Shown here: positions 55,422 through 64,000 of the stretch, one piece after another | Layout of the letters: the number at the start of each line of letters is the position of its first letter | Numbering within the stretch: the stretch's first letter is position 1 | Origin: Methylobacterium oryzae | GTDB taxonomy: Bacteria; Pseudomonadota; Alphaproteobacteria; Rhizobiales; Beijerinckiaceae | Reading direction: 5' to 3' | Length of the DNA stretch: 64,000 nt | Assembly: GCF_021398735.1 (NCBI RefSeq) | Contig: NZ_CP090349.1 | Span: 1,618,501-1,682,500, forward strand | The notes under the pieces: model-generated | Seen by the model: only the letters and a program-made list of their open reading frames with translations | The model's database searches: none | Told to the model about the DNA's origin: nothing | Translations under genes and position numbers: made by a program

Positions 55422-55447
55422 CGGGGGCCGGAACGAGCCGGCCCCCG
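55422..55447. terminator. Terminator-like hairpin downstream of the 66-aa protein gene
   Basis: CGGGGGCCGG and CCGGCCCCCG form a perfect 10-bp stem with a 6-nt loop, 38 bp after the stop of the small minus-strand gene and before lepA. On the minus strand it is followed by TTCGCTTG rather than a clean T-run. Confidence 0.6.
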
Positions 55448-55484
55448 GGTCACGATCGTGTCTGGCGCCGAGGAGCGATCCGGC

Positions 55485-55685
55485 TCAGCGACCGCGGTCG
55501 CGGATCAGTCGCTCGATCTCGGCCTCGCCGTGGGAGCGCGCCTTGGCCTCGGTCGGATGCTTCCGGTCCGAGCGCTGGTGCAGCTTGCCGTGCTTGCGGA
55601 TGCTCCACTGGAACAGGGAGCCGCTCTCGCCGACCGGCTCCACGTCGAGGCTGAAGGGGTAGGTATCTGTCTGGGTATCGCTCAT
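55485..55685 (-). CDS. Small conserved hypothetical protein (66 aa)
   Basis: The product is a compact, charged protein beginning MSDTQTDTYPFSLDVEPVGES, with an aromatic segment (LFQWSIRKHGKLHQRSD) and a helical end (AEIERLIRDRGR). It has no cysteines, signal peptide or membrane segment. The coding evidence is its own start, a terminator-like hairpin after the stop, and amino-acid composition unlike the shadows. Homologues of this length occur in Methylobacterium as far as I recall, but I know no function. Confidence 0.6.
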   Translation of the reverse strand: MSDTQTDTYPFSLDVEPVGESGSLFQWSIRKHGKLHQRSDRKHPTEAKARSHGEAEIERLIRDRGR

Positions 55686-55746
55686 GGGGCCGATATGGGG
55701 CGGTCAGCGACCTTTCGCCATGCCTGATCGCCAAGTCCTTGCGCGT

Positions 55747-56532
55747 TTACGCGTCCGCACCGGTCGCGCGCGCCCGCGCGGCCATGGCAACGAGGCTTTT
55801 GCGCAGCGCACCCATGTCGGTGACGCGCTCCGGATAGGGGACGCGCACCGTGCGGTCGGCCGCCATCAGGTCCATGCCCTCGGGGTCGAGGCCGGTGAGT
55901 CGCCAGGGCAGGTCGGCCGCGCCGCCGGCGCCGGCGGCGTAGAGCGCCAGCGCGTCGGCGTGGTCGGCGTTCATGTGCTCGACGGCGCCGCGCTCGCCCG
56001 CCACGATCGCCTGCGCATCCGAGAGGTCGAGGAGGAGCTGGTCGCGGGTCAGGGTCGCGGCCTTGGCGAAGCCGCCATTGAGGTGGCCGGCCTCCGGCGC
56101 CAGGGCGAAGAAGCCGAAATCCGGGAAATCGGCGTAGAGCTTGGCCTTCGGGTGCCGGGCCAGGAACCGCTCCCGGGCCCGCGCCTCGGCGGTCTGCAGA
56201 GCGCGTCCGACCACGGTCAGGCGGGGATGGGCGAGCGGGTCGCCCTTGCCGCCCTGCGAGAACAGGAGCGAGCAGCGCGGGTCGGCCAGCAGGTTGCGGG
56301 TGTGGGCCGACAGCCGCGACAGCAGCATCACCGGCGTGCCGTCCGCGTCGGTGGCGATGGTGACGAGGGAGGCGAAGGGTGTGCCGTCCGGCTCCAGGGT
56401 CGCGAGCGCCCCGGACCGGACGCTGCGCAGGAGCGTGCGCGCCAGGCCGATCGCGTCGAACGGCGCCGCCTCGGCCGGCAGCGGACGGGCCGGTCCGCCC
56501 GCCCCGGGACCCGTGTCGATCGTCTCGCCCAT
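55747..56532 (-). CDS. HugZ-family heme-utilisation protein (PNPOx-like split barrel)
   Basis: The 261-aa protein has an N-terminal FMN-binding-like split barrel (ATLEPDGTPFASLVTIATDADGTPVMLLSRLSAHTRNL, GDPLAHPRLTVVGRA) and a C-terminal DUF2470 domain with EHMNADHADALALYA. HugZ proteins bind or degrade heme in iron acquisition, but many homologues are uncharacterised. ATG at 56530-56532. It is divergent from chvI. Confidence 0.8.
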   Translation of the reverse strand: MGETIDTGPGAGGPARPLPAEAAPFDAIGLARTLLRSVRSGALATLEPDGTPFASLVTIATDADGTPVMLLSRLSAHTRNLLADPRCSLLFSQGGKGDPLAHPRLTVVGRALQTAEARARERFLARHPKAKLYADFPDFGFFALAPEAGHLNGGFAKAATLTRDQLLLDLSDAQAIVAGERGAVEHMNADHADALALYAAGAGGAADLPWRLTGLDPEGMDLMAADRTVRVPYPERVTDMGALRKSLVAMAARARATGADA

Positions 56533-56845
56533 GCGCGATTCCTCCCCTCCGGACAGCCGCCCGGTTTCGCCGCCACGTTAGCGGCGCAGCGTCGGCGGCG
56601 CGAGGCACCGCGACCGCGTCAGATCGGCCGCGGAAGGACCGGTGCGCTCCCGTGTTACGGCCAAGCTATGACCGCCGCTCGCTTTTTCCGATCGGCCGTA
56701 CTAAAGCACCTGTCCCTTTGCGTGTGCCGGGCTGCGCCCAAACTGCCCGGTTCGCGTTTTTGTCTGCCCCCTCGGGGCCGGGACGTGGCGCGGCCTGTGC
56801 GAAGAGCCGGGACCGCGCCTGAGCCCGTTCAGTCAGGGACCGCGC
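56533..56845. other. Divergent intergenic region upstream of chvI
   Basis: About 313 bp separate the HugZ-like gene and chvI starts. It has a T-rich patch around 56755-56765 (gcgtttttgtctgcc) and another at about 56683-56690. Promoters for both genes are expected here, but no pair of hexamers is convincing. There is no gene in it that I can support. In many Rhizobiales pckA occupies this place; here it does not. Confidence 0.4.
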
Positions 56846-57556
56846 ATGCCGACCATCGCCCTCGTCGACGACGACCGGAACATCCTCACCTCTGTGTCGA
56901 TCGCGCTGGAGACCGAAGGCTACCGCATCCAGACCTACACGGACGGGGCCTCCGCGCTGGACGGTCTGCGCCACTCCCCGCCCGATCTCGCGATCTTCGA
57001 CATCAAGATGCCGCGCATGGACGGGATGGAGCTTCTCCGACGCCTGCGGCAGAAATCTGACCTTCCCGTGATCTTTCTGACGTCGAAGGACGAGGAGATC
57101 GACGAGCTGTTCGGCCTCAAGATGGGCGCGGACGACTTCATCCATAAGCCGTTCTCGCAGCGCCTGCTGGTGGAGCGGGTGAAGGCGGTGCTCCGGCGCT
57201 TCGCCAAGGAGGCCCCCGGCAGCACGCCCCGCGGCGAGGCCGAGGTCGCGGCCCGGTCGCTCGAGCGCGGCGCGCTGATGATGGATCCCGAGCGGCACAC
57301 CTGCACGTGGAAGGGCGAGCCGGTGACGCTGACGGTCACGGAGTTCCTGATCCTCCAGGCGCTCGCCCAGCGCCCCGGCGTCGTGAAGAGCCGCAACGCG
57401 CTCATGGACGCGGCCTACGACGACCAAGTCTACGTCGATGACCGGACCATCGACAGCCACATCAAGCGGTTGCGGAAGAAGTTCAAGGTCACCGACCAGA
57501 GCTTCGACATGATCGAGACGCTCTACGGCGTCGGCTACCGCTTCAAGGAGGCGTGA
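56846..57556 (+). CDS. chvI: Response regulator ChvI
   Basis: The 236-aa OmpR-family regulator has the receiver fold ([19 protein letters not shown], phospho-Asp in [13 protein letters not shown], Lys in IHKPFS) and a C-terminal winged helix ([40 protein letters not shown]). ChvI/ChvG is the conserved alphaproteobacterial envelope/acid and symbiosis system. It overlaps chvG by 4 nt. Confidence 0.94.
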   Translation: MPTIALVDDDRNILTSVSIALETEGYRIQTYTDGASALDGLRHSPPDLAIFDIKMPRMDGMELLRRLRQKSDLPVIFLTSKDEEIDELFGLKMGADDFIHKPFSQRLLVERVKAVLRRFAKEAPGSTPRGEAEVAARSLERGALMMDPERHTCTWKGEPVTLTVTEFLILQALAQRPGVVKSRNALMDAAYDDQVYVDDRTIDSHIKRLRKKFKVTDQSFDMIETLYGVGYRFKEA

Positions 57557-59379
57557 TCTCCAGGATCAGCCCCGTGGCCGCACGTACCCAGACCCAGACC
57601 GAGGATGCCCCGCCCCGCGCCTCCCTGGCCCAGACCCTGTCCCGACCGCTCGGCTGGCCCCGCGCCGTGTGGGAGGCGGTCGGCCAGCGCGCCTCGTCGA
57701 GCCTGACGCGCCGCATCGTCGTCCTCAACCTCGTCGGGCTGATCGCGCTCCTCGTTGGGTTCCTCTACCTCAACCAGTTCCGCCAGGGCCTGATCCAGGC
57801 CCGGATCCAGAGCCTCGCCATCCAGGGCGAGATCATCGCGGGGGCGATCGCCGCCTCGGCCTCGGTGGACACCGACACGATCCGCATCGATCCCGACAAG
57901 CTGCTCCAGCAGCAGGCCGGCGAGGCGGCGGAGGAGGAATCGCAGCCGCTCGCCTTCTCGCTGAACCCCGAGAAGGTGGCGCCGCTGCTGTCGCGCCTCG
58001 TGACGCCGACGGGCAACCGCGCCCGGGTCTACGACCAAGAGGGCGGCCTCCTGTTCGACACCCGCACCCTGTTCAAGCGCGGCGATGCCAGCCGGCCCGA
58101 CCCGCTCGAGCCGAAGCCCCACAAGCCCGGCATCCTCGAATCCGCCTTCGAGGCGGTACAGTCCAAGCTCGGCGGCCTGTTCCGCAGCCGGTCCGAGACC
58201 ACCGAGGAGACGGGGCCGGTGAACGGGCACTCGCTCCGGGAGGTCCAGGCGGCGCTCGGCGGCAATCGCGGCAGCCTCGTGCGCCGGAACAAGCTCGGTG
58301 AGACCACCGTCTCGGTGGCGGTGCCGATCCACCGGGCGGGCTCGGTCCGCGGCGCCCTCTTGATCTCGACTCAGGGCGACGCCATCGACCGGGTCATCGC
58401 TTCGGAGCGGTTCGGTCTGCTGCAGGTCTTCCTCGTCGCCTCGGCGGTGATGGTGGTGCTCTCGTTCCTGCTGGCGGGTGCGATCGCGGGACCGGTCCGC
58501 CGCCTCGCGGAGGCCGCCGAGAAGGTCCGCATGGGTATCAAGACCCGCGAGGAGATCCCGGACTTCACCGAACGTACGGACGAGATCGGCCACCTGTCGG
58601 GCGCCCTGCGCGACATGACTCAGGCCCTCTACCGGCGAATCGACGCGATCGAGAGTTTTGCGGCGGATGTCAGCCACGAGTTGAAGAACCCGCTGACCTC
58701 GCTCCGCAGCGCGGTCGAGACACTGCCGCTCGCCAAGACCGACGAGTCCCGTGGCCGGCTGATGGCGATCATCCAGCACGACGTGAAGCGCCTCGACCGT
58801 CTGATCAGCGACATCGCCGACGCCTCGCGCCTCGACGCGGAGCTCGCCCGCGCCGAGGCCCGGCGCGTCGATCTCCGGCGGCTGCTCACCACCGTCGTGT
58901 CGGTCGCCAACGAGCGCCGGCGCCCGAAGGATTGCCTGATCCAGCTCGACGTCGAGGCGACGGGCTCGGAGCAGGACGCGCCGTTCACGATCATCGGCCA
59001 CGACAGCCGGCTCGGGCAGGTGGTCAACAATCTCCTCGACAACGCCCGCTCGTTCTCGCCGACCGACGCGAAGGTCCGGGTCGTGCTGCGCCGCGTGCGC
59101 GGGGAGGTCGAGATGATCTGCGAGGACGAGGGACCTGGCATCCCGGAGCACGCCCTGGAGCGGATCTTCGAGCGCTTCTACACCGACCGGCCGGAGCAGG
59201 GTTTCGGCCAGAACTCCGGCCTCGGCCTGTCGATCTCCCGCCAGATCGTCCAGGCCCATCGCGGCACGATCCGCGCCGAGAACCGGCCCGGCGCCCCCGA
59301 CGAGGACGGCGAGCCGACGGTGCGCGGCGCCCGCTTCATCGTGCGCCTGCCGGCGGCGCCGCGGCAGCTCCACGCCTGA
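57553..59379 (+). CDS. chvG: Sensor histidine kinase ChvG
   Basis: The 608-aa protein has an N-terminal membrane helix ([21 protein letters not shown]), a large periplasmic sensor region (about 80-280), a second helix ([20 protein letters not shown]), HAMP, the phospho-His in [20 protein letters not shown] and ATP-binding blocks ([43 protein letters not shown]). The GTG at 57553 overlaps the chvI stop (GTGA). It phosphorylates ChvI. Confidence 0.94.
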   Translation: MISRISPVAARTQTQTEDAPPRASLAQTLSRPLGWPRAVWEAVGQRASSSLTRRIVVLNLVGLIALLVGFLYLNQFRQGLIQARIQSLAIQGEIIAGAIAASASVDTDTIRIDPDKLLQQQAGEAAEEESQPLAFSLNPEKVAPLLSRLVTPTGNRARVYDQEGGLLFDTRTLFKRGDASRPDPLEPKPHKPGILESAFEAVQSKLGGLFRSRSETTEETGPVNGHSLREVQAALGGNRGSLVRRNKLGETTVSVAVPIHRAGSVRGALLISTQGDAIDRVIASERFGLLQVFLVASAVMVVLSFLLAGAIAGPVRRLAEAAEKVRMGIKTREEIPDFTERTDEIGHLSGALRDMTQALYRRIDAIESFAADVSHELKNPLTSLRSAVETLPLAKTDESRGRLMAIIQHDVKRLDRLISDIADASRLDAELARAEARRVDLRRLLTTVVSVANERRRPKDCLIQLDVEATGSEQDAPFTIIGHDSRLGQVVNNLLDNARSFSPTDAKVRVVLRRVRGEVEMICEDEGPGIPEHALERIFERFYTDRPEQGFGQNSGLGLSISRQIVQAHRGTIRAENRPGAPDEDGEPTVRGARFIVRLPAAPRQLHA

Positions 59380-59819
59380 TGGTCACCCTGCACGGCGCCT
59401 GCATCGCGCTGTGCGGGGCCGGGATCCTGATTCGGGGTCCCTCGGGCGCGGGCAAGTCCAGCCTCGCGCTCCTGCTCGCCGCCGCGCCGGACGGCGCCTT
59501 CGTGGCGGACGACCGGGTGCTCTGCGCGATTCGCGACGGGCGAATCACGGCCGGTCCCCATCCCGCGCTCGCCGGACGTGTCGAGGTCCGCGGCCAGGGG
59601 ATCCTGTCGGCGGCCGATCTCGGCCTGGCGGTGCGGCCGGAGGCGGTGCTGCATCTCGCCGTCGACCTGGTGGAGACGGCACCGCGCCTGCCCGAGCCGC
59701 CGGAACCCGCCGACATCCTCGGCCTCGCCGTTCCGCGCCTCGTCCTCGATCGGGGTGCGCGGGCGGCCGGCCTCGCACCGCTCCTGGTTCGTGCGGCGCT
59801 GCGAAAGCCACGGCCGTGA
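59379..59819 (+). CDS. hprK: HPr kinase/phosphorylase, short alphaproteobacterial form
   Basis: The 146-aa protein begins TLHGACIALCGAGILIRGPSGAGKSSLALLL, with the Walker A of HprK, then FVADDRVLCA and GILSAADLGLAVRPE. It is the short form lacking the N-terminal domain of Gram-positive enzymes. It phosphorylates Ser of HPr in the truncated nitrogen-type PTS. It overlaps the chvG stop by one base (TGATG). Confidence 0.92.
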   Translation: MVTLHGACIALCGAGILIRGPSGAGKSSLALLLAAAPDGAFVADDRVLCAIRDGRITAGPHPALAGRVEVRGQGILSAADLGLAVRPEAVLHLAVDLVETAPRLPEPPEPADILGLAVPRLVLDRGARAAGLAPLLVRAALRKPRP

Positions 59820-59993
59820 CTTCGCAGCCGCACAGGCGCCTCGATTCGCCCAAGACTGGTATCCCCCATGGCGCACACGCGGCGGCCGTGGCATGATCGC
59901 ACCAATGTCCGGGCAAAAAAGTCGCGATCGCCTTGTGGGGGGCTGTGCGATGCACAACATGGCGGCACACACAGGACGTTGGAACACGTGTCG

Positions 59994-60395
59994 ATGATTG
60001 GCATGGTGCTCGTCACCCACGGACTCCTGGCGACCGAGTTCAAGGCCGCGCTGGAGCACGTGGTCGGTCCACAGGATCAGATCGAAACGATCACGATCGG
60101 GCCGGAGGACGATATGGAGCTGCGACGCCGGGACATCATGTCCGCGGTCTGTCGCGTGAATACCGGGGACGGTGTGGTGGTGCTGACCGACATGTTCGGG
60201 GGCACGCCGTCGAACCTCGCGCTGTCCTGCATGAACGGCGGATCGGTGGAGGTCGTGGCGGGGATCAACCTGCCGATGCTGATCAAGCTGGCCAGCGTCC
60301 GCGACGAGGAGAAGCTCGGCGACGCCGTGCTGCACGCGCAGGAAGCCGGCCGCAAATACATCAACGTCGCTTCGCGCGTCCTGGCGGGCAAGTAG
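59994..60395 (+). CDS. PTS IIA component, mannose/fructose family (EIIA-Man type)
   Basis: The 133-aa protein begins MIGMVLVTHGLLATEFKAALEHVVG, where His9 is the phosphoacceptor, and has NTGDGVVVLTDMFGGTPSNLALSCM. In Rhizobiales such a free IIA lies with hprK and usually ptsH as a regulatory phosphorelay. GTG at 59988 is an alternative start two codons upstream. It is 174 bp after hprK; no ptsH follows here. Confidence 0.9.
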   Translation: MIGMVLVTHGLLATEFKAALEHVVGPQDQIETITIGPEDDMELRRRDIMSAVCRVNTGDGVVVLTDMFGGTPSNLALSCMNGGSVEVVAGINLPMLIKLASVRDEEKLGDAVLHAQEAGRKYINVASRVLAGK

Positions 60396-60405
60396 TTCTC
60401 CGGGA

Positions 60406-61293
60406 TCAGGCTTCCAGGACGGCCGCCGGCGGAGCCGCGCGCCGCGCGCTCACGGTGATTCCCACCGATGCCGCGATCACCAGCGCGATCGCCAGCCACT
60501 GGACGGCGCTGATTCGCTCTCCCAGCAGGACCAGACCCGCGCAGGCCGCCACGGCGGGCTCCAGGCTCATCAGCACGCCGAAGCTCTTCCGGTCCAGGCG
60601 GCGCAGGGCGACCATCTCCAGTGAGTAGGGCAGGGCGCTCGACAGCAGCGCCACCGCGAAGCCGGCGATGAGGAGTCCGGGCGCGAGCAGGGCCGGTCCG
60701 GCCTCCGCCACGCCGAACGGCGCCACGACGAGGGCCGCCGTCAGCATGCCCAGGGACACGGCCTGGCCGCCGTCGATCCGCCCCGCGCGCTGCCCGAACA
60801 GGATGTAGAGCGCCCAGCACAAGGCCGCGCCGAGATCGAGGGCGACGCCGACCGGGTCGAGGCCGTCCGCGCCGGCGATCGGCAGCAGCAGCGCGAGCCC
60901 GGCCACCGCCACGCCGATCCACAGGAAATCCGAGCGGCGGCGCGACGCGATCAGCGCGACCGCCAGCGGCCCGACGAATTCGATGGCCACGGCCGGCCCG
61001 AGCGGCAGCCGTGCCAGCGCGAGGTAGAACAGGAGGTTCATCAGCCCGAGGGCCGTCCCGTAGAGGGCGATCCAGCCGGCCTCGCGTGCCGGGAGGCTGC
61101 GCCGCCAGGGCCGCCAGACGGCGATCAGGATCAGCGCCGAGAAGCCGACCCGGAGGGCCGAGGTCCCCGCCGCGCCCAGCGCTGGGAACAGGCTTTTGGC
61201 GAAGGTCGCGCCGCACTGGAGCGACACCATGCCGGTGACCAGCGCCGCCACGGACAGCACCGTATCGCCGAGGCCGAACCTGTTGCGTGACAC
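60406..61293 (-). CDS. EamA/RhtA-type inner-membrane exporter
   Basis: The 295-aa protein has about ten membrane helices in two EamA repeats (SALRVGFSALILIAVWRPW, ALGLMNLLFYLALARLPLGPAVAIEFVGPLAVAL, SSALPYSLEMVALRRLDRKSFGVLMSLEPAVAA). The last block is typical of RhtA threonine/homoserine exporters. The substrate is inferred. The start is GTG at 61291-61293; no ATG fits well. It is convergent with the EIIA gene, 10 bp apart. Confidence 0.85.
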   Translation of the reverse strand: MSRNRFGLGDTVLSVAALVTGMVSLQCGATFAKSLFPALGAAGTSALRVGFSALILIAVWRPWRRSLPAREAGWIALYGTALGLMNLLFYLALARLPLGPAVAIEFVGPLAVALIASRRRSDFLWIGVAVAGLALLLPIAGADGLDPVGVALDLGAALCWALYILFGQRAGRIDGGQAVSLGMLTAALVVAPFGVAEAGPALLAPGLLIAGFAVALLSSALPYSLEMVALRRLDRKSFGVLMSLEPAVAACAGLVLLGERISAVQWLAIALVIAASVGITVSARRAAPPAAVLEA

Positions 61294-61454
61294 GGGGGCG
61301 ACATTCCTGAGGACCGGGATCCGGCGCGGGCATAGCAGATGCCGGGGCCGCCGCGGCCCACGCTCGGCCTCATGGCACACGCCATCCTCGCGCACGGCTC
61401 GCCGTCCCGGGCCAGCGGAGCGTCCGCCGGCCCGGCGTCGTCCGTGACCGGCCC

Positions 61455-62768
61455 TTACAGGATGAAGCGGCTCAGATCCGCGTTCGAGGCCAGATCCTGC
61501 ACCCGGTCGCGCACGTAGGCCGCGTCGATCGGCACCGTCTCGCCGGACCGATCGGTGGCGGTGAAGGAGATCTCGTCGATCACCCGCTCCAGCACCGTCT
61601 GGAGCCGGCGCGCGCCGATATTCTCCACCGAGGAGTTCACCTCCACGGCGACCCGCGCGAGGGCGTCCACGGCGTCGTCGGAGAAGGTGAGGGTGACGCC
61701 CTCCGTCTCCATCAGCGCGACCGTCTGCTTGAGAAGGCTCGCCTCGGTGGCGGTCAGGATCTGCTTGAAATCGTCCACCGTCAGCGGCTGCAATTCCACC
61801 CGGATCGGCAGGCGGCCCTGCAGTTCGGGGAGGAGGTCCGCCGGCTTCGAGACGTGGAAGGCGCCAGAGGCGATGAACAGCACGTGGTCGGTCTTCACCG
61901 GCCCGTGCTTGGTCGCGACGGTCGTCCCCTCGATCAGCGGCAGCAGGTCGCGCTGCACGCCCTCGCGCGAGACGTCGCCGGACGAGCGGCCCTCGCGGGC
62001 GCAGATCTTGTCGATCTCGTCGAGGAAGACGATGCCGTTGTTCTCGACCTCGCGGATCGCCTCGCGGACGAGCACCTCGTCGTCGACGAGCTTGTCGGAT
62101 TCCTCGGCCATCAGCGGCGCGTAGGCGTCCCGCACCAGCACACGGCGCGGCTTGCCACGCTGGCCGCCGAGCGCCTTGCCGAGCATGTCGCCGATGTTGA
62201 TCGCGCCCATCGAGGCGCCCGGAACGCCGGGAATCTCGAACATCGGCATGCCCGCGGGGGCGCCGGAGGTCAGTTCCAGCTCCACTTCCTTGTCGTCAAG
62301 CTCGCTGTTGCGGAGCTTGCGCCGGAAGCTGTCGCGGGTGGCCTGGCTCGCCGTCGGCCCGACGAGCGCGTCGAGGATCCGGTTCTCGGCGGCCGCCTCG
62401 GCCTTGGCCTTGACGCCCTCGCGCTTCACCTGCCGCGTCAGGCCGATCGCCACCTCGACGAGGTCGCGGACGATCTGCTCGACGTCGCGGCCGACGTAGC
62501 CGACCTCGGTGAATTTGGTGGCCTCGACCTTCAGGAACGGCGCGTTGGCGAGCCGGGCGAGGCGGCGGGCGATCTCGGTCTTGCCGCAGCCGGTCGGCCC
62601 GATCATCAGGATGTTCTTGGGCGCGACCTCCTCGCGGAGCGGACCGGTCAGCTGCTGGCGGCGCCAGCGGTTGCGCAGCGCGATCGCCACGGCGCGCTTG
62701 GCGTCGTGTTGCCCGACGATGAACCGATCGAGTTCGGACACGATCTCGCGGGGAGAGAACGTCGTCAC
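61455..62768 (-). CDS. hslU: ATP-dependent protease ATPase subunit HslU
   Basis: The 437-aa AAA+ protein has [29 protein letters not shown], Walker [29 protein letters not shown] (pore Gly-Tyr-Val-Gly), Walker [11 protein letters not shown] and the arginine-finger region [19 protein letters not shown]. It unfolds substrates for the HslV peptidase. The start is GTG at 62766-62768. hslV is not in the window; a SulP gene follows on the same strand instead. Confidence 0.96.
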   Translation of the reverse strand: MTTFSPREIVSELDRFIVGQHDAKRAVAIALRNRWRRQQLTGPLREEVAPKNILMIGPTGCGKTEIARRLARLANAPFLKVEATKFTEVGYVGRDVEQIVRDLVEVAIGLTRQVKREGVKAKAEAAAENRILDALVGPTASQATRDSFRRKLRNSELDDKEVELELTSGAPAGMPMFEIPGVPGASMGAINIGDMLGKALGGQRGKPRRVLVRDAYAPLMAEESDKLVDDEVLVREAIREVENNGIVFLDEIDKICAREGRSSGDVSREGVQRDLLPLIEGTTVATKHGPVKTDHVLFIASGAFHVSKPADLLPELQGRLPIRVELQPLTVDDFKQILTATEASLLKQTVALMETEGVTLTFSDDAVDALARVAVEVNSSVENIGARRLQTVLERVIDEISFTATDRSGETVPIDAAYVRDRVQDLASNADLSRFIL

Positions 62769-62868
62769 CGCTTTGCCATCCCTGTTCCCGGCCCGAAAAC
62801 GGCCCCGCGCCGGGAATGGGGTCGCGCGCGGCCCCGCGCAAGGGGCCACGCGTCGGCCGGTCGCCGCC

Positions 62869-64000
62869 TCAGTGCGCCGCCGGGACCGCCGCGGCGTCGC
62901 CCTTGTCGTGCCGGCCGAACCGCTCCACCAGGGTCGCGCTGGCCTCGTTGAGGCCGATGACCGTCACGTCGCGGCCCCGGGCGCGGGCCTTGAGCACCAC
63001 CCGGTCGAGGGCCGCAATGGCCGAGATGTCCCAGAAATGCGCCGCGTGGACGTCGATCACGAGGCGCTCGACCGGCTCCAGCACGTCGATCGCCTCCGAG
63101 AAGGTGCTGGCCGAGGCGAAGAACACTTGCCCGGTGACGGTGTAGGTCCGGGTGCCGCCGTCGGCCGAGAGGGCGGACGTGATCCGGTTGAGCCGGGCGA
63201 CCTTGCCGGCGAAGAACACGCCGGACAGCAGCACGCCGACCAGCACGCCGATCGCGAGATCCTTGGTGGCGACCACGACCAGGACGGTCGCCAGCATCAC
63301 CGCCGAGGAGGGCAGCGGGTTGGTGCGCAGCCGCAGCAGCGAGCGCCACGAGAAGGTGTTGATCGAGACCATGATCATCACGGCCGTCAGCGCCGCCACC
63401 GGCACGACGGCCAGCAGGTCCTGCAGCGCCACGAGGAGCACCAGCAGGAACGCGCCGGCCACGAGCGTCGAGAGGCGGCCGCGGGCACCCGACGAGACGT
63501 TGATCACCGACTGGCCGATCATCGCGCAGCCGCCCATGCCGCCGAACAGGGCCGAGGTCATGTTGGCCACGCCCTGGCCCATGCACTCGCGATTCTTGTC
63601 GCTGGCCGTGTCGGTCATGTCGTCGACGATCTGCGCCGTGAGCAGGCTCTCCAGCAGGCCGACCGCGGCGAGCGTCGCCGCGTAGGGCAGGAGGATCCGC
63701 AGGGTTTCGAGGGTGAGGGGCACGTCCGGCAGGGCGAAGCTCGGCAGCGTCGAGGGCAGGGCGCCGAGATGGGCGACCGTGCGCACGTCGAGGTGGAAGA
63801 TCGCGGTGATCGCCGTCAGGACGGCGATGGCCACGAGCGGCGACGGGATCGCGCGGGTGAGCCGCGGGAATCCGTAGATGATCGCCAGACCGAGGGCGAT
63901 CAGCCCGTAGGTCGCCGGCGTGACCCCGGTGAGCTCGGGCAACTGCGCCAGGAAGATCAGGATCGCCAGCGCGTTGACGAAACCGGTCATCACCGATTGC
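62869..64000 (-). CDS. SulP-family anion transporter, N-terminal part outside window
   Basis: The visible part of about 375 residues has the SulP core helices ([75 protein letters not shown]) and a C-terminal STAS domain ([40 protein letters not shown]). It is cut by the window end; a normal protein has about 480-500 aa. The GQS-N--SGARGR segment is typical of SulP, which moves sulfate, bicarbonate or other anions. The substrate is unknown. Confidence 0.9.
   Translation of the reverse strand, partial: QSVMTGFVNALAILIFLAQLPELTGVTPATYGLIALGLAIIYGFPRLTRAIPSPLVAIAVLTAITAIFHLDVRTVAHLGALPSTLPSFALPDVPLTLETLRILLPYAATLAAVGLLESLLTAQIVDDMTDTASDKNRECMGQGVANMTSALFGGMGGCAMIGQSVINVSSGARGRLSTLVAGAFLLVLLVALQDLLAVVPVAALTAVMIMVSINTFSWRSLLRLRTNPLPSSAVMLATVLVVVATKDLAIGVLVGVLLSGVFFAGKVARLNRITSALSADGGTRTYTVTGQVFFASASTFSEAIDVLEPVERLVIDVHAAHFWDISAIAALDRVVLKARARGRDVTVIGLNEASATLVERFGRHDKGDAAAVPAAH

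Overview
The window is very GC-rich chromosomal DNA of an alphaproteobacterium. It is most likely a Methylobacterium or close relative in the Rhizobiales. The pointers are a ChvI/ChvG-HprK-EIIA cluster, an FzlA-like division protein, an aerobic (CobN-type) cobalamin operon with CbtAB and a B12 riboswitch, a split methylmalonyl-CoA mutase small subunit, and REP-like palindromes typical of this group. The genus is an inference from gene content; no rRNA or other marker lies in the window.

Layout. Positions 1 to about 2510 are the right end of an integrated element: two tiny coupled ORFs and a large serine recombinase reading leftward. The element is inserted in a comM (Mg-chelatase-like AAA+) gene, whose 3' part resumes at about 2513 with its Walker A motif intact. 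The rest of the element, and the 5' part of comM, should lie to the left of the window. Then come a PP2C phosphatase/Ser-Thr kinase fusion (3417-5174), a GST-like protein and two small exported proteins, and the methylmalonyl-CoA mutase small subunit. Next are uppP, an fzlA-queG-SDR run, and a Zur-regulated zinc uptake locus (znuB, znuC and an unlisted 44-aa membrane protein, divergent from zur across a clear Zur box). A polyprenyl-phosphate sugar transferase, a heme-oxygenase-like monooxygenase and an XRE regulator follow.

Positions 18352-32370 form one long cobalamin block on the minus strand. A B12 riboswitch leads cbtB-cbtA-DUF1636-cobW-cobN-cobG-cobH-cobI-cobJ, then cobL-cobE-cobM-cobB. 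Most junctions are 1-4 nt start/stop overlaps. cobK sits on the opposite strand between cobJ and cobL. The block covers most of corrin-ring construction, cobalt import and cobalt chelation; cobA, cobF, cobO, cobQ, cobD, cobC and cobS/T are not here.

The right half is mostly core genes. They are a discoidin-like/fucosyltransferase-like fusion, an S10 peptidase, holC, pyrG, secG, tpiA, and ppiD-trpE, then trpG-trpD-trpC-moaC-moeA. A GT-C-like membrane protein, a FAD amine-oxidase-like protein, a PQQ-type sugar dehydrogenase with a cytochrome c (flanked by two oppositely oriented palindromic repeats), lepA and hugZ follow. The window closes with chvI-chvG-hprK-EIIA, an RhtA-type exporter, hslU and a SulP transporter cut by the window edge.

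The most unusual points are the serine-recombinase element at comM, the phosphatase-kinase fusion next to it, the discoidin-like/fucosyltransferase fusion, the hidden membrane peptide in the zinc operon, the antisense placement of cobK inside the cob operon, and the inverted repeat pair around the dehydrogenase/cytochrome module. I found no tRNA, rRNA or CRISPR array.
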